The translations under genes and the position numbers were made by a program. A stretch of 64,000 nucleotides of DNA from Enoplosus armatus (lineage: Eukaryota; Chordata; Actinopteri; Centrarchiformes; Enoplosidae). Positions 31,036 through 42,109 of the stretch are shown here, one piece after another. A model generated the notes under the pieces. That model saw only the letters and a list, made by a program, of their open reading frames with translations. It made no database searches and was not told the origin of the DNA. The stretch's first letter is position 1; every line of letters starts with the position of its first letter. The stretch covers positions 18,382,648 to 18,446,647 of the forward strand of contig NC_092197.1 of assembly GCF_043641665.1 (NCBI RefSeq). The letters are read 5' to 3'.

Positions 31036-31699
31036 GAAGCCAGTGACACCAAACAGCCTGACGAAGAAGAAAATGTCAACTAAGACAAACCGCTGCAGCA
31101 GCAGCAGCAGCGGCAGCAATGAAAAACCAAAGTACAGTAAAAACATCAAACGTGACGAGTGGAGGATGGACTGGTCTGGGACACCGAGTCTCCTGTAAGG
31201 CCTCCTACAGTTTCCAACAGCGAGGACAAAAACAAATCTGAGTGGCGTGAAGTGTTTATTTGGAAACACACAAAAGTGTCGTTTCATAGTTCAATAAAAT
31301 TGCCCCCAAAAACGAGGCAATTTTATATACACTGTGAAAATGTCTTTCTATCTGTGTGTCTTCCTGTTTGTGCATGTACGTGTGTGCGTGTGTGCATTTA
31401 CATAATGATTTACACTGACGGTCTGCCACACTTCATCAACAAACACAGAGTCAATAACACGCTGATCACTGCTGCAACACGTGACCGTCTCCAATTCTAC
31501 TCAGTCAAGACACATAAATCACGAAGACAAACCAGTCGAGGACATTCGGGAAGGCAGGTATGAAACAAAATACAATAAGAAGCCAGGGGCCGAAATAACA
31601 TACAATAAACTAGAATTAAAAAAGTATAGATAATAGGGTGTCCTCCAACTGTTCTTAGATCTATGAAAAGGTTCCTCCGGTCCAAAAAATGGCTATAAT

Positions 31700-31990
31700 A
31701 GAGACTCATCAGCTGAATCTGCAGCTTTACGGAGCTTTATTGTGACTTTCGGCTCATTTTTTAGACGTCCGGCACGCAACACTACTGTTCCAACACTCTC
31801 ACCGCTTCCATAGCGTAAATAGGTTCTAATAACCCACTGTACACCACCTGCTCAGCACCCAAACAGCAGACGGACGCCGTTGGAAACTAGCTGGTGAACA
31901 TAAAGGAGCATTCAGCAGCTAAAGAGCCAGATCTTTTTCTCAAGAGCTGACAGAGAGCAAAAGCAGAGCTACAGGAGAGGAAATATTAGA
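31700..31990 (+). repeat. Unnamed dispersed repeat, copy 1 of 3
   Basis: Key words are 'cagctttacggagctttatt', CACCTGCTCAGCACCCAAAC, 'gaaactagctggtgaacata' and 'gagcattcagcagctaaagagcc'-type text ending near 'caagagctgacagagag'. Reverse-strand words of the same kind appear at 43205-43330 and degenerate forward ones at 60840-61030. Non-coding. Confidence 0.65.
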
Positions 31991-32415
31991 CTTGACTCCA
32001 AAGGAATGCTGATGTTGCTCCGTAATAGACTTACAAGGTGATGATATGTCAATGTCAATGTCAATACCACCTGATTTCAAAGAGCGTCATTCTCAGCCGG
32101 ACAAAATGAACCGAACGCGTACACACACACACACTCACAAATGTGCATTGGGAAGCTGATGTCATTGGTCATTTTCTACTTGTGAAATGCATGTGAGGGG
32201 CCTCGATCTCCGTGGTCGGCCCCGTGTGGAAATATTCCTCTTAATAGCAACCTCAGGATATTCTTGTGTCCATACAAATTGCCGCGTTAATCTTTAAAAG
32301 AACATTAGTCCATCAAGTTCTGTTATCGTAAAAAATATATATGAGAGTGTTAATGGATGCTGGGAGAGATCTGATGTGGTCTGGCTGCTGATGGAGACGG
32401 AACAAGTCGCTGTGG

Positions 32416-32450
<35 letters not shown>

Positions 32451-33074
32451 AAGACATGTACATATACAATGCATGCGAACACACGCACACACGCACACAC
32501 ACACACGCACATGCACATGTCCAGGCTATAAATGTGGTGGAACACTGGCTGGCAGACAGTGGAACAAGACATAAATGAGAAGAGTGTGAAACCCGCTACG
32601 ATAAGGACTTTCCCAGACTGTGCATGTGTGTACGTGGTAGTGTGTGTAAGTGTGAGTTTGTTTTTGTATTTCTATGAGGACCAGAGACTAGAAAGATGAA
32701 ATGATGTCCGCTTGCTGCATGTCATCTATTCTGCGCGTTAAAGGACTGTTTTAGCTCGTTGACTACAAATCGCATGTAGGTTTTCGTGAGTGCTGACCGT
32801 CTTCTACCTTCCAGTTAATGGTTTCAGGTCATCTTCTGTGGATGTTTATGTTCAACATGGACAAATCCTGAGGTGCCTTTGACTCCCTGACCTTCCCTTT
32901 AGCTCGACCAATAGTAAAGATAGTGAAATGCTTGCTGTTGCAATACAGAGTGTGGCCACCAGGCCTCGCAGCACAGCGCCGTCCCGACCGATCACACCTG
33001 AGATCCGTCAGATATTCATTGTAAATAAATGCCACGTGGACATTGTTATTTCATGAGACTCCGATCAGATGCGG

Positions 33075-33220
33075 CTCCAGCACTGAACTTTATAACTGTG
33101 AGCCGAAACAGCAACAACAATGGAAGCGGCGGTAAACTTCATTTGGACTGACGGCTCGGTGGACCGGCCCGAGCGCGGGAGGCCTCGCCGGTTGCCGGCA
33201 GCCTCGCCACTTTCTGTGAG
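33075..33220 (+). other. CpG-rich possible first exon, unidentified
   Basis: In an AT-rich setting this stretch has about 13 CpGs in 120 bp. CTTTATAACTG at 33088 precedes ACAACAATGG, a strong Kozak context (ATG at 33120), and a 34-codon frame MEAAVNFIWTDGSVDR... runs through a donor CTTTCT|GTGAGT at 33215-33216 and stops at once if unspliced. This is what a short first coding exon or a promoter-linked transcript can look like. I do not recognise the peptide and cannot place a second exon, so it may be chance or part of an unrecognised repeat. Confidence 0.25.
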
Positions 33221-33229
33221 TTAGGCGGT

Positions 33230-36200
33230 CAAGTTGAAAGTAGAAAGGTCACCTGACAAGACATCAAGTAGAGCTTTGTGACATCGCTCAAAGAACCACT
33301 ACGATGTGAGGAAGAGGCTTTATGTGACCGACAGGGAGCTACCTCTAGTGCTAGCAATCTTCTACACTGCTTACTGATTACCTACAGAATCTTCTCAGCC
33401 TCATAACAACAAGGGCTTTAAACCTAATTGTTTTCTGTTTTACTGACTGAGCCAAGACGATGGTGAAACCGGCCACAGTTTGGATCTTTTCCTGAATTTT
33501 GCATATTCCATAAACAAGTCTGGATAAGCCGCGGTTGTTGAGGCAGGAAATAAATACATTGTGAAACAGACAAGGCTGTGGCTTTATGTGGCTGGGGTTG
33601 CCTATCCGCCGCGTATAACAGCCGACTGCTGGACCTCTGCAACACAAACACAGAGCTCAGTAAGAATAATACAGTTAATCTGGTGGAAAGTTCTTAAGTA
33701 AAAACAGAGACGGCCTCCAAAACTGAGCAGAGCGAGGACCAAACCTGGCAACCCAAGAAACAGTTCTTCTGGGGTGTTGTTGCTGATTTTAAAGCAGACA
33801 TAGTTTTCATGTTCCTAATTAAATATAAAATAACCAATAAGACCAATAAGAGCGAGAGAGGAACAAAGAGCTTGAAGTAAAACGTGTTTTTGAAAAACAA
33901 AAAGATAAAATAGTTCTTTCAGAGTTTTATATCACTTCCTGATGTGATTCTTTTCTTGCAAACCACAAGTTCACAAATATCACACACACACACACACACA
34001 CACAGGTCTGCAGTATTCTTAGCTTCCGCCCCCAGTTTCCACCGTGACTGGGTGGCCGTTCACTTCCTGTATCTGCTTTGGCCGCAGTGTCTCACTTCCT
34101 GGAACCAGCAGCATGTTTCCATGGAATGGCATGGCTTTCATTGGGTGAGTGTTGAAAACATCTGAAAAAAAAAAAAAAAAATGTCCAGGTGGCCCAGAAT
34201 AATAGCTTTCAACTTTAAGTCATTTATATTTTAATGGTATTAATTACTAATGGTTACCAAAAAAAACAGAGTTCTGCTTTTTCTTTCACATTTTCTCCTA
34301 TGTTGTTTTGGCAAATAGTTTTAAACCTGGGCTTTTTTTTTTACAATGTTTAAATAATAAGGGGACAAGCTGTCAATGAGGTGAGGTATTTCTCCTTGTC
34401 CCGAGAACATGGTGGAAGTAGCTATGTGAATTAATAAACATTAGCAGAACACCTGAAAAGGACAATCGCTGCAGAAACGGGTGCATGCAGTGGTGCTGGC
34501 TGCGAGTCTCAGTTGCAGAAGATTGAGGTTGACATCTAACAGCCAACAAGCTAAATGTATCCTTCCTGGAAGAAATGAAGTTTAGACTGATGCTAACATT
34601 ACAGAAGGTTGGACTCCGGTCTGTTTTGACTCTCCCATTGCCAAGATGAAAAACAAAGCAAAATGGCAGGATGACAGGCGGCCCAACTCTTGTCCAAGAA
34701 AGGATTGCATCATGTGACCTCTGTTTACAAGCCCTGGTTCGGTTGCAGATGGGCGCCCTGTATCTAAACGGACCAAAAATGACAACGAGTACTGAAGCCA
34801 ACGTTGGTTCGGACCAAAAAAAACAAACTTTAGTGGTAACAAGCTTTGCCCACACGGCAGTGGCTGTGGGGATGCCGGTTTGGTGAAGGATGCTGTGTTG
34901 TCCTTCACTTTGTCAGCAGCGGCGCAAGCTGATTGTCATGTGGAGAAACGTGACTGGTGTTTTTTTTTATGGGTTTTTAAGCAGGGGGGGGGGGAATCAC
35001 AGGAGTTTGGTTTCCTCCCTGAGTTTCTATTGACAGTATAAACCTGCAGATCCTGATCAGGGAGCAGAATTACGAGTGAGATATCACAGTTTGCTTCATA
35101 CGTGAATTCGTTCACAGTTTGACTATAAACGTGTCTACGAGGCGTGTGCTGATGAGAACAGCTGATAAAACGTTACAACTGTCTGATGAGCCAGGGTAAT
35201 TGCTTTTTGAGTTTTTTACGCTAATAAAATGAAATCAACCCAGGTGTCTGTCGTCACCAGTCACGACTGCTCCTCCTATGGACACCATAGCAAGTTGATC
35301 GCTGTTGCTATACATTATAACATTCAGCGATTCCTCAGTTCCAATTTTTATCCTATTATTTCCTGGTGGAAGACATTCATTCAGTTCACTGTCCAGATAC
35401 AGATGTGAAGTTTATTTTCATTTTTCTGTTTGTGCTTCTGCTGCGTAACATTTGTGTTCACATGCAGATTTAGTTTCATTTTCAGCCGCTGTTGCCACTG
35501 TATAATCACCTCCGTCTTTTCTGTTCCAGAGAGTAGTTTTTCCTCTTTTGGATCCACTCTGACATTACAGCAGGTTGTCTGTCACTAATTACAGATGCAC
35601 TTTTTTTTTTTTTCTGCAGTTGTCTGGCACTGAAACCAGGCCACTGAGCTTCCTGCCAATCCCAACTGTACAGTCTGTATATAGACCAGTGCCGTTGAGT
35701 GCATGCTGCACAAAGCGGTGATACTTTTCTGAGAGAAACATTGCGCCTGTTTCCACTGGCTCTGTGAGAGTTGTACAATAAAACTCTCTGGCGTTTCACA
35801 GCTTTGTAATGCAGGAATTCCTCATACAGTAGTAGAGAGGGAAGCAGCAGTCCAACACAAAGATGAGTGATTCAACACAGTCTTGTGTTCCAATTTTGCC
35901 TCTTGTCGAGAGAAGACTTTACATTTATTTGCCTTTTTTTTTTTTTTACTGGCATGCACGTGTGTTGGCCATTCTCTTTAGTGTCTGAAAATAAGTTTCT
36001 GCCTTTCTTCTGTCTCAGAATTCGTCACATCAACCTCATCATGAATCATATCCTGTTTCAAACACTCCAACTAATACTCTCTCACAAAATGATCCCTCAC
36101 TGCTCTCATTAGCTTCCCTCAGCTCATCCTACATCTTCTGCCACTTCTCTTAACATAAATGTGTACTACATGGAGTCCTTACATAACGGTAATGACAGTC

Positions 36201-37080
36201 CTTTACACATAGAAAACGGCTTGTTCTTTCGATGGTTATGCAAAGATCTTCAGCTAAATGCAGGACATTTCTGCTCTGGTGAATTTGAGGTATATATTTT
36301 GTGTGGATCTGCGTCAGTTTAAATGCACAGAGCGGAGCAGCGTTGGAATTACAGGTCTGAAATATACGTCGAACTTCCTGCCTGTGTGAGGAGCTCAGGG
36401 TGGTTCCCTAACAACCTTTCTCAGACATTCCTCTTCTAATTACGCCTGAGGAGAAAATGTGTGTGTGTGTGTGTGTGTGTGTGTTGGATGGGGGGGTTGA
36501 AGGGGATGGGGGATAGTAAAACATAGTAAAGTCTGCCAACATGTAAAGCTCTATATTCCACTTGATGTGTCACAGTCATTACCGTCAGACAATCTCTGCT
36601 CAGAGCTCTGTTTGGTTTGGCCTGCGTCTCAGACAAGATATTATGCCTTTTGTTGATTTTGTAGTCTGAGGATGTAATTCATAGCATTCTGGATATAGTT
36701 AGGGTGGAGCTGGATTTAGGTTCATTTCAACTCTCCATATCTCCATGCCCATACATATGTGGGCATTATGCAACACCCGTTTTGACTAAACAGTGCGTGA
36801 GATATTGTTGCTGTAGAAGGTGGATGACTTCAGGGCTGCAACTATCTAAGGATGGTACTGGCTATTTTTTTTTAATTTACTTTTTTTTTTTTATTAATTG
36901 ATCGTTTGGTCTATAAAATGTAAGAAAATAGTGAACAATGCCCATTGATAGTCCCCACAACCCAAGGTGAGGTCTTTATAAGAGGTTGTTTCGTCAGATG
37001 CACGGGCCAAAACCCAAAGACATTCGGTTTACTATCATATTAAACATAGAGAAGCAGAAAGTCTCCCATTAAAGAGGCTG
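33230..37080. other. Intergenic, no gene seen
   Basis: (CA)n at 33981-34004 and (GT)n at 36459-36484 with A/T homopolymers. A minus-strand open frame of 160 codons at 34855-34373 shows no recognised domain, signal peptide or splice context and is taken as chance. Confidence 0.55.
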
Positions 37081-37119
37081 GAACCAGTGAATGTGTAACG
37101 TCTCGTCCTCTTCGTCCGC

Positions 37120-37410
37120 CTTGTCTTGTCTTGTGGTCACGCTCCATGTTGTATGTTGCACATTTGTGTGTTCCTGTTTTATTTTGTAGTACTTACCTCT
37201 CCTCTCGTTTCAGACACTTCACTCCCTCATGTGTTTCCCGCCAGCCGGATCACCTGCCCCGCCCTGATTAGTTTCACCTGTCCCTCACTAGTTACTCACC
37301 TGGGTGTATTTAGTCTGTGTGCTCCCCCTCCTCCTTTGCCAGTTCGTCTTTGTCCGCCGTGTCGAACGTTCCAGGTTACTTCCTTGTGTCCTGCGCTTGT
37401 AGTTTTTGGG
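37120..37410 (+). repeat. LTR-like dispersed repeat, copy 2
   Basis: From 'gttgcacatttgtgtgttcc' through 'tagtacttacctctcctctc', CACCTGTCCCTCACTAGTTA and 'ggtgtatttagtctgtgtgc' to CAGTTCGTCTTTGTCCGCC it parallels the copy at 17026-17310. It stops earlier, so it is truncated. Confidence 0.6.
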
Positions 37411-37414
37411 TTTA

Positions 37415-39425
37415 TGACCGCAAAGAATTGAACAAAATACAACATTTCAGCAAGCTAACAGCGGCTAAATGTCTATAAAGCCACCATCACTGGCAGAACA
37501 CTAATACAATCAATTCAATTTACTCTGTACAAACTCTACACTGTTTGTGTGTCACTGGTTTTAGTTGATAACAAACTGCTACAAACATGTAACATAAATA
37601 GCTAATTTACCCTTAATTTTCATTTATCTGGCATATACCGAGCTAACAAAGGGGTTCGCTATCTTTATCTTTATTGTGACAACGCAACAACAGCAACATT
37701 ATCCCACAATTTTATTCAATGCTAATGTTAAATAAAAAAAAATATATGTGGCTTTAACATTGAATGTTCACATGATTGTATAGGTATTATTGCTCCCAGC
37801 ACCAATACATAGCAGCCTTTATCACAAACACTAACACTTCTTCTCTCAGTCATTAGCAAGAATCAAGGCCATTGTGTGGTTTCTTTGGCTGCTGGCTTGT
37901 AGACTTATGTCACCCATTAGCAAGCAGCATGACCATTATTTTTAATGCATATTTTTAGAGTTTGTTCCTCGCTCATTAGCGAGCACCGCAGCCATTATAT
38001 TTTAGACATTTAAGTCATTCCTGCTTCCTGACAGTTTGTGGTTTCATTTGCTGCAGGCCTGCAGGATTAGATCAAAATGGGACGAGACCCAGCAGCTAAT
38101 CCTGATCTTGTAGACGGATATTAAGTCAGAGGTTTTGTGAAAACAAACACATTAAACCAGATTACACTGAGGGTAAGAGCACTGATATCACTTCAGACTT
38201 TTTGTGTATGTGTGTCTCATTAAAATGTTATGAGGGTCTGTGTTTGTGTGCACAATTTAACTTTAGAGTGTGAACGCTATCTGACTAAGCCCGACAGAGT
38301 GAGTATTTGTTACATGTCTTTTGCATTAAACAGCATTAAAGTTCACATTTAATGAGGCGTCCACCACCCATATGTTACGTTCTCCAGAATCTACAAATGC
38401 GGGTCTTCCACGTTTCAATAATGTAAATTTCCGCTTGATAAAATTTGAGTTTTATCACAATGGCCCGAATAAGCCGTTGTACCCATCAGTATCAGCTAAG
38501 CAAATTTTAATTAAACACAAAAGCACCGCAAAGATTTACTTCACTGCCATTGTGAATCCACTGATTACAGTGGTGTGAAATATGTTGGCCATAATGTTGT
38601 CACAATCCGAGCCTCAGTCTTTTTCTGGACGGGAGCAGAAAGGTGCTCATCCTGTGATTGGTCTGCTTCTCAAGGGCCATGGCCAACACGCTCCTATTAA
38701 GCCTTCTTTAGAGCAGGCCTAAGTACAACCATGAAAAAGGAGATTCAGTTAAGTACATATGTTTACAGTCCTTGATCCAAGATTTCTTGCACAATGTGAC
38801 CTCTGCCAAAGCCCACACTTTATGATGTTTGTCCAAGTCCTGGTTGACCAACGATACCGATGTGGCAAGTGTCTTGGGAAGAAAAGTTCATTAGAAGCTT
38901 TGCTGTGATGCTGAGAAGATGGTGAGCCAATGGTGGCCCATCCCACGTTGGCAGCCTAGTGAGTCAACCGGTCACCAAGTCACATTGGGAATAATAAAGC
39001 CGGGAGGAAGTAACAAGAACCATACATTTACTCTAAGCTCTACGTAGATGACCTGATGTGAAGGACTGGACCACCAACAAGGAAGAATTGATCCCAGACT
39101 GCTGGGTGGGCAAGTATTTTTGTATTGCGCCACTCAATGACTTAGACTTGGGAGAATATCCAACACCCACTTTATAGTTGTTGTTTTTTTCAAAGGTCAC
39201 TGTGAGGAACTGGTGATGTTCGGAGGACAGAAGCACTAACGGTACCTTCAAACAGAGAATGGTTACTACTGCGTCTGCCACCCAATCATGTTTTTTTATT
39301 TCTATGTATTGACTGACTGGATGCAGTTTTGTTTCACTTCACTCCTTACATTAAGTTGCAACATCTTTTTCAGTTGACATGGAAGTCGCAGTAGCAGTTA
39401 ATGTTTTTCACCACTAGAAATGCGA
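37415..39425. other. Intergenic, nothing recognised
   Basis: AT-rich DNA with no supported exon, RNA gene or transposon. Short 'cattagcaagcagcatgacc'-like words recur near 37850-37990. Confidence 0.5.
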
Positions 39426-39429
39426 CGAT

Positions 39430-39640
39430 TATTTTCATTATGGATTCATTTGTTTTTAGCCATGGCTCTAGGGTTGGCAAAGTCAGTCTGACGGCCTACC
39501 ACTTTGGTCCAGACTGAAATATCTCTAGAACTATCAAATAGACTAGAATCTTTTTTTTTTTTTACCAACATTCATGGTTCCCAGACAATGAATCCTGCTG
39601 ACTTTGGTAATCCCGACTTTTCCTGTAGTGCCACTGCAGG
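39430..39640 (+). repeat. Composite dispersed repeat, 5' half
   Basis: The words 'ggtccagactgaaatatctc', 'attcatggttcccagacaat' and 'gaatcctgctgactttggta' are the 5' portion of the same composite repeat as 1-360. An A/T-rich stretch (39550-39562) interrupts it. Confidence 0.7.
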
Positions 39641-39644
39641 AAAA

Positions 39645-41220
39645 GTGTCGTGGCCGGGTTCATTCAGTCCCATCAGGGTGGTGTGTTTGTCACTGCTGTG
39701 TGCATGAGAGCATGCTTGGGGGTTCATGGGACTCGTTGTACCACCAAGAAAACTTCTTGTGAATGACATTCATCCCATGCATCGACCAGCACCCGGCCAG
39801 TATTTTCTGGTCATGTTGGCTGCTGTCTTGTAGGGTGTTGGTCAGTGTTTTTGGGGTATTCTGCCCACCAATAATATTTAACAAGCAGCCTGGTAAAACC
39901 GGCCGTAAAGTTATGCTTCAACAGTGTTCTGTTTCACCAAAAGGGGGGAAAAAAAGCACTGTGGTGTCATTAAAACAAAGAAATATGTTGGTTAATAGGT
40001 TATTGACGCTCCTGAACTAGACCAAACAAATGTGTTATATAGCTGTGTTTTTTATTACTGTTTGGGAATCTTCATTCCAAGACTTTGGTTATAAATATTC
40101 ACTTTCAGGACAAGAAGATGCTAGATCAAGTTACCTGTTTGTCATTTCGATTTAGCTAATATGGGAGTTCCATATATTTGGGGCTAAAAGCAGTCTAGTT
40201 CCCCACAAGCGCCTGTGTAAACTATATTCTATATTGGCGTGAGGGTGTGGCTGCAGAAGGGCTGCATGGGGTATTTTTGTCTGTGAAGATGGACGGCTGT
40301 GGTCATGTTGTGGTCAGACTCTCCGCTCAGACCAGACAGTTCCTCACTTGCTGGAGAGAAGAGACATGAGAAAAGATGCCATTAGAACAATCTAAACATT
40401 ATTTTAATGCTTGTGTGAAGTTTTGTTTATGGTCCCTTTTTTTAAATGAAATTTTTACTTTTTAATTATGTTGATGGTTGTATGATGGGAGCTTTTCCAT
40501 TGACTGATGCCCAATCTGTATGATGAGTGCATGGTCGGTAGCATTACATAATACACACTACAGGAACACACCACTGAACCAGCCACGAAAATGACAGCTA
40601 AAGCGACCAATAAAAGCATTGTATTTGGTGACATCCTGCAGCATAATCATCTTGTCTCCATAGGCATTGGCTTGGTGATTCGCAGGTCAAACAAGACTGA
40701 AGTCTACAGCCAAACTTGTGGCTTTGTGGGGCACAATTGCAATACCGGACCTCCTCTGGTAAACGTGTTGAATTTGCATCTCAGTGACCTGGTTACATTG
40801 AGTCTGCAGTTTGTTTTGGACAGTAAAGGATACAGTTTACCCCCTTATAACAACAAGCCAGGCTCATGTCATACACAGCCTCACCGCGGTGTGTGATACA
40901 GTATCATTGTGGCATACTCACTACGTTAGCCACAGGTTCTTATCTATTGTTCTCCCAAACCTACAATATAAACTGTGGTAGCTGCTGTTGGAAAAACCCT
41001 TCTTTGTTTTTTTTCACCAGTTCTTTGTGTTATGGAAAATCAGGCAGAAAGACAATAGACCTGCAGCGACTTGACTGTACAATAGGTTCTGTATATATTG
41101 ACGTAGAAGTAGAATTACTGTCAGATGGATGAAGATTTAAAGATGACGCATTTACAACTTTTGTCCACTGTATTTCTGCACCAGCCTCTCTTTTTTTTTT
41201 CCATCTGTTGTACATCTGAA
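39645..41220. other. Intergenic, nothing recognised
   Basis: No supported exon, RNA gene or transposon. A forward open frame of 101 codons at 40591-40896 has no recognised domain or convincing splice context. Confidence 0.5.
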
Positions 41221-41224
41221 ATAC

Positions 41225-41325
41225 AGTCTATACTTTGTTATGTTGTCATTGTGAGCATGTTAGTATGCTGAAGAGCAGCCATACTGTGCCGCGAGCATGG
41301 CTGTGGACTACTAGTCTTGTTTCTG
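41225..41325 (+). repeat. Composite dispersed repeat, 3' end
   Basis: TTGTCATTGTGAGCATGTTA followed by 'gtatgctgaag' and 'gagcatggctgtggactact' is the 3' end of the composite repeat seen at 1-360. Confidence 0.65.
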
Positions 41326-41934
41326 CTTATCTGTCTCTCGTCCGCTTTTTTGTTCTGTTTCTTGTGGTGCTGTAACTCTTGTTTCCCCCCCGGTGGATAT
41401 CTACAAGCTAATGCTAAAAGATAGATGGAACACAAACATTGTTTGTACTCTAACGATCTTATCTCTCTCTTAAAATCTTGTCTTCTCTCATCCTATTTGG
41501 CAAAGAGTTTTTCAGATTTTTCTAGTCTTTATAGTCGTGACAGTCTGAAAGAAGCGGTTGTTGAACGACCAACCGGCAACATCCCCGCAAGAACATTAAT
41601 TCTCACATCAAAACAGAAGAAGAAAGTCGTCAAAAACTGTTTTCCTTGCTAAGTCATACAGCAATCCACTGAGCTGTGCAACTGATCAACAGGTACGACA
41701 CTTTATGTTTGCCCTACGCGGCTGTTTTGACATTACGGCCTGGGATGAATGATGAATTCATGGATGCGATGGTCTTCAGAAGACCTAGGTGAACAGGGAG
41801 GGCCACCCCAGGCTTAAAGCTCGGACTGGCACCTACAACTCAGGAAGCCATCGATAAGGTATATGCTACCCTCCTTGCTGTGATCAGGCATCATGTCCAA
41901 ATCATAGTTACAATCGGCTCAGCAACTGTAACGC

Positions 41935-42108
41935 CCACCCCACCTTCAGGGTAATTGGCAACTCTAAATCGCCTGTAGATGTGGTTGGTTGTCCGTGTGT
42001 ATGTATGATTGACCAGCAACCTCTCTGGGTGTGAGCTAGGATAGACTCCCCTCACCCCCCCTGCACAGGATAAGCAGGTATACAGTAGATGATGGATGGA
42101 TGGAAGAT
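41935..42108 (+). repeat. Fish dispersed repeat with (GGATGGAT) tail
   Basis: The words 'ggcaactctaaatcgcctgt', 'ccagcaacctctctgggtg', 'gagctaggatagactcccct' and 'caggataagcaggtatacag', ending in 'gatggatggatgg', match a repeat common in teleost genomes. Non-coding. Confidence 0.75.
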
Positions 42109-42109
42109 T

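Larger units (their letters stand above)
30040..33060. other. Intergenic with several repeats, no gene
   Basis: (GT)n at 30594-30622, (CA)n at 32421-32448, a copy of the 6265 repeat at 30945-31035 and a copy of an unnamed repeat at 31700-31990. No gene structure is supported. Confidence 0.6.

Noticed and set aside
34373..34855. Reverse frame of 160 codons
   Set aside because: No domain, no biased composition typical of genes, many rare-looking residues (Cys, His, Phe) as expected from random frames.
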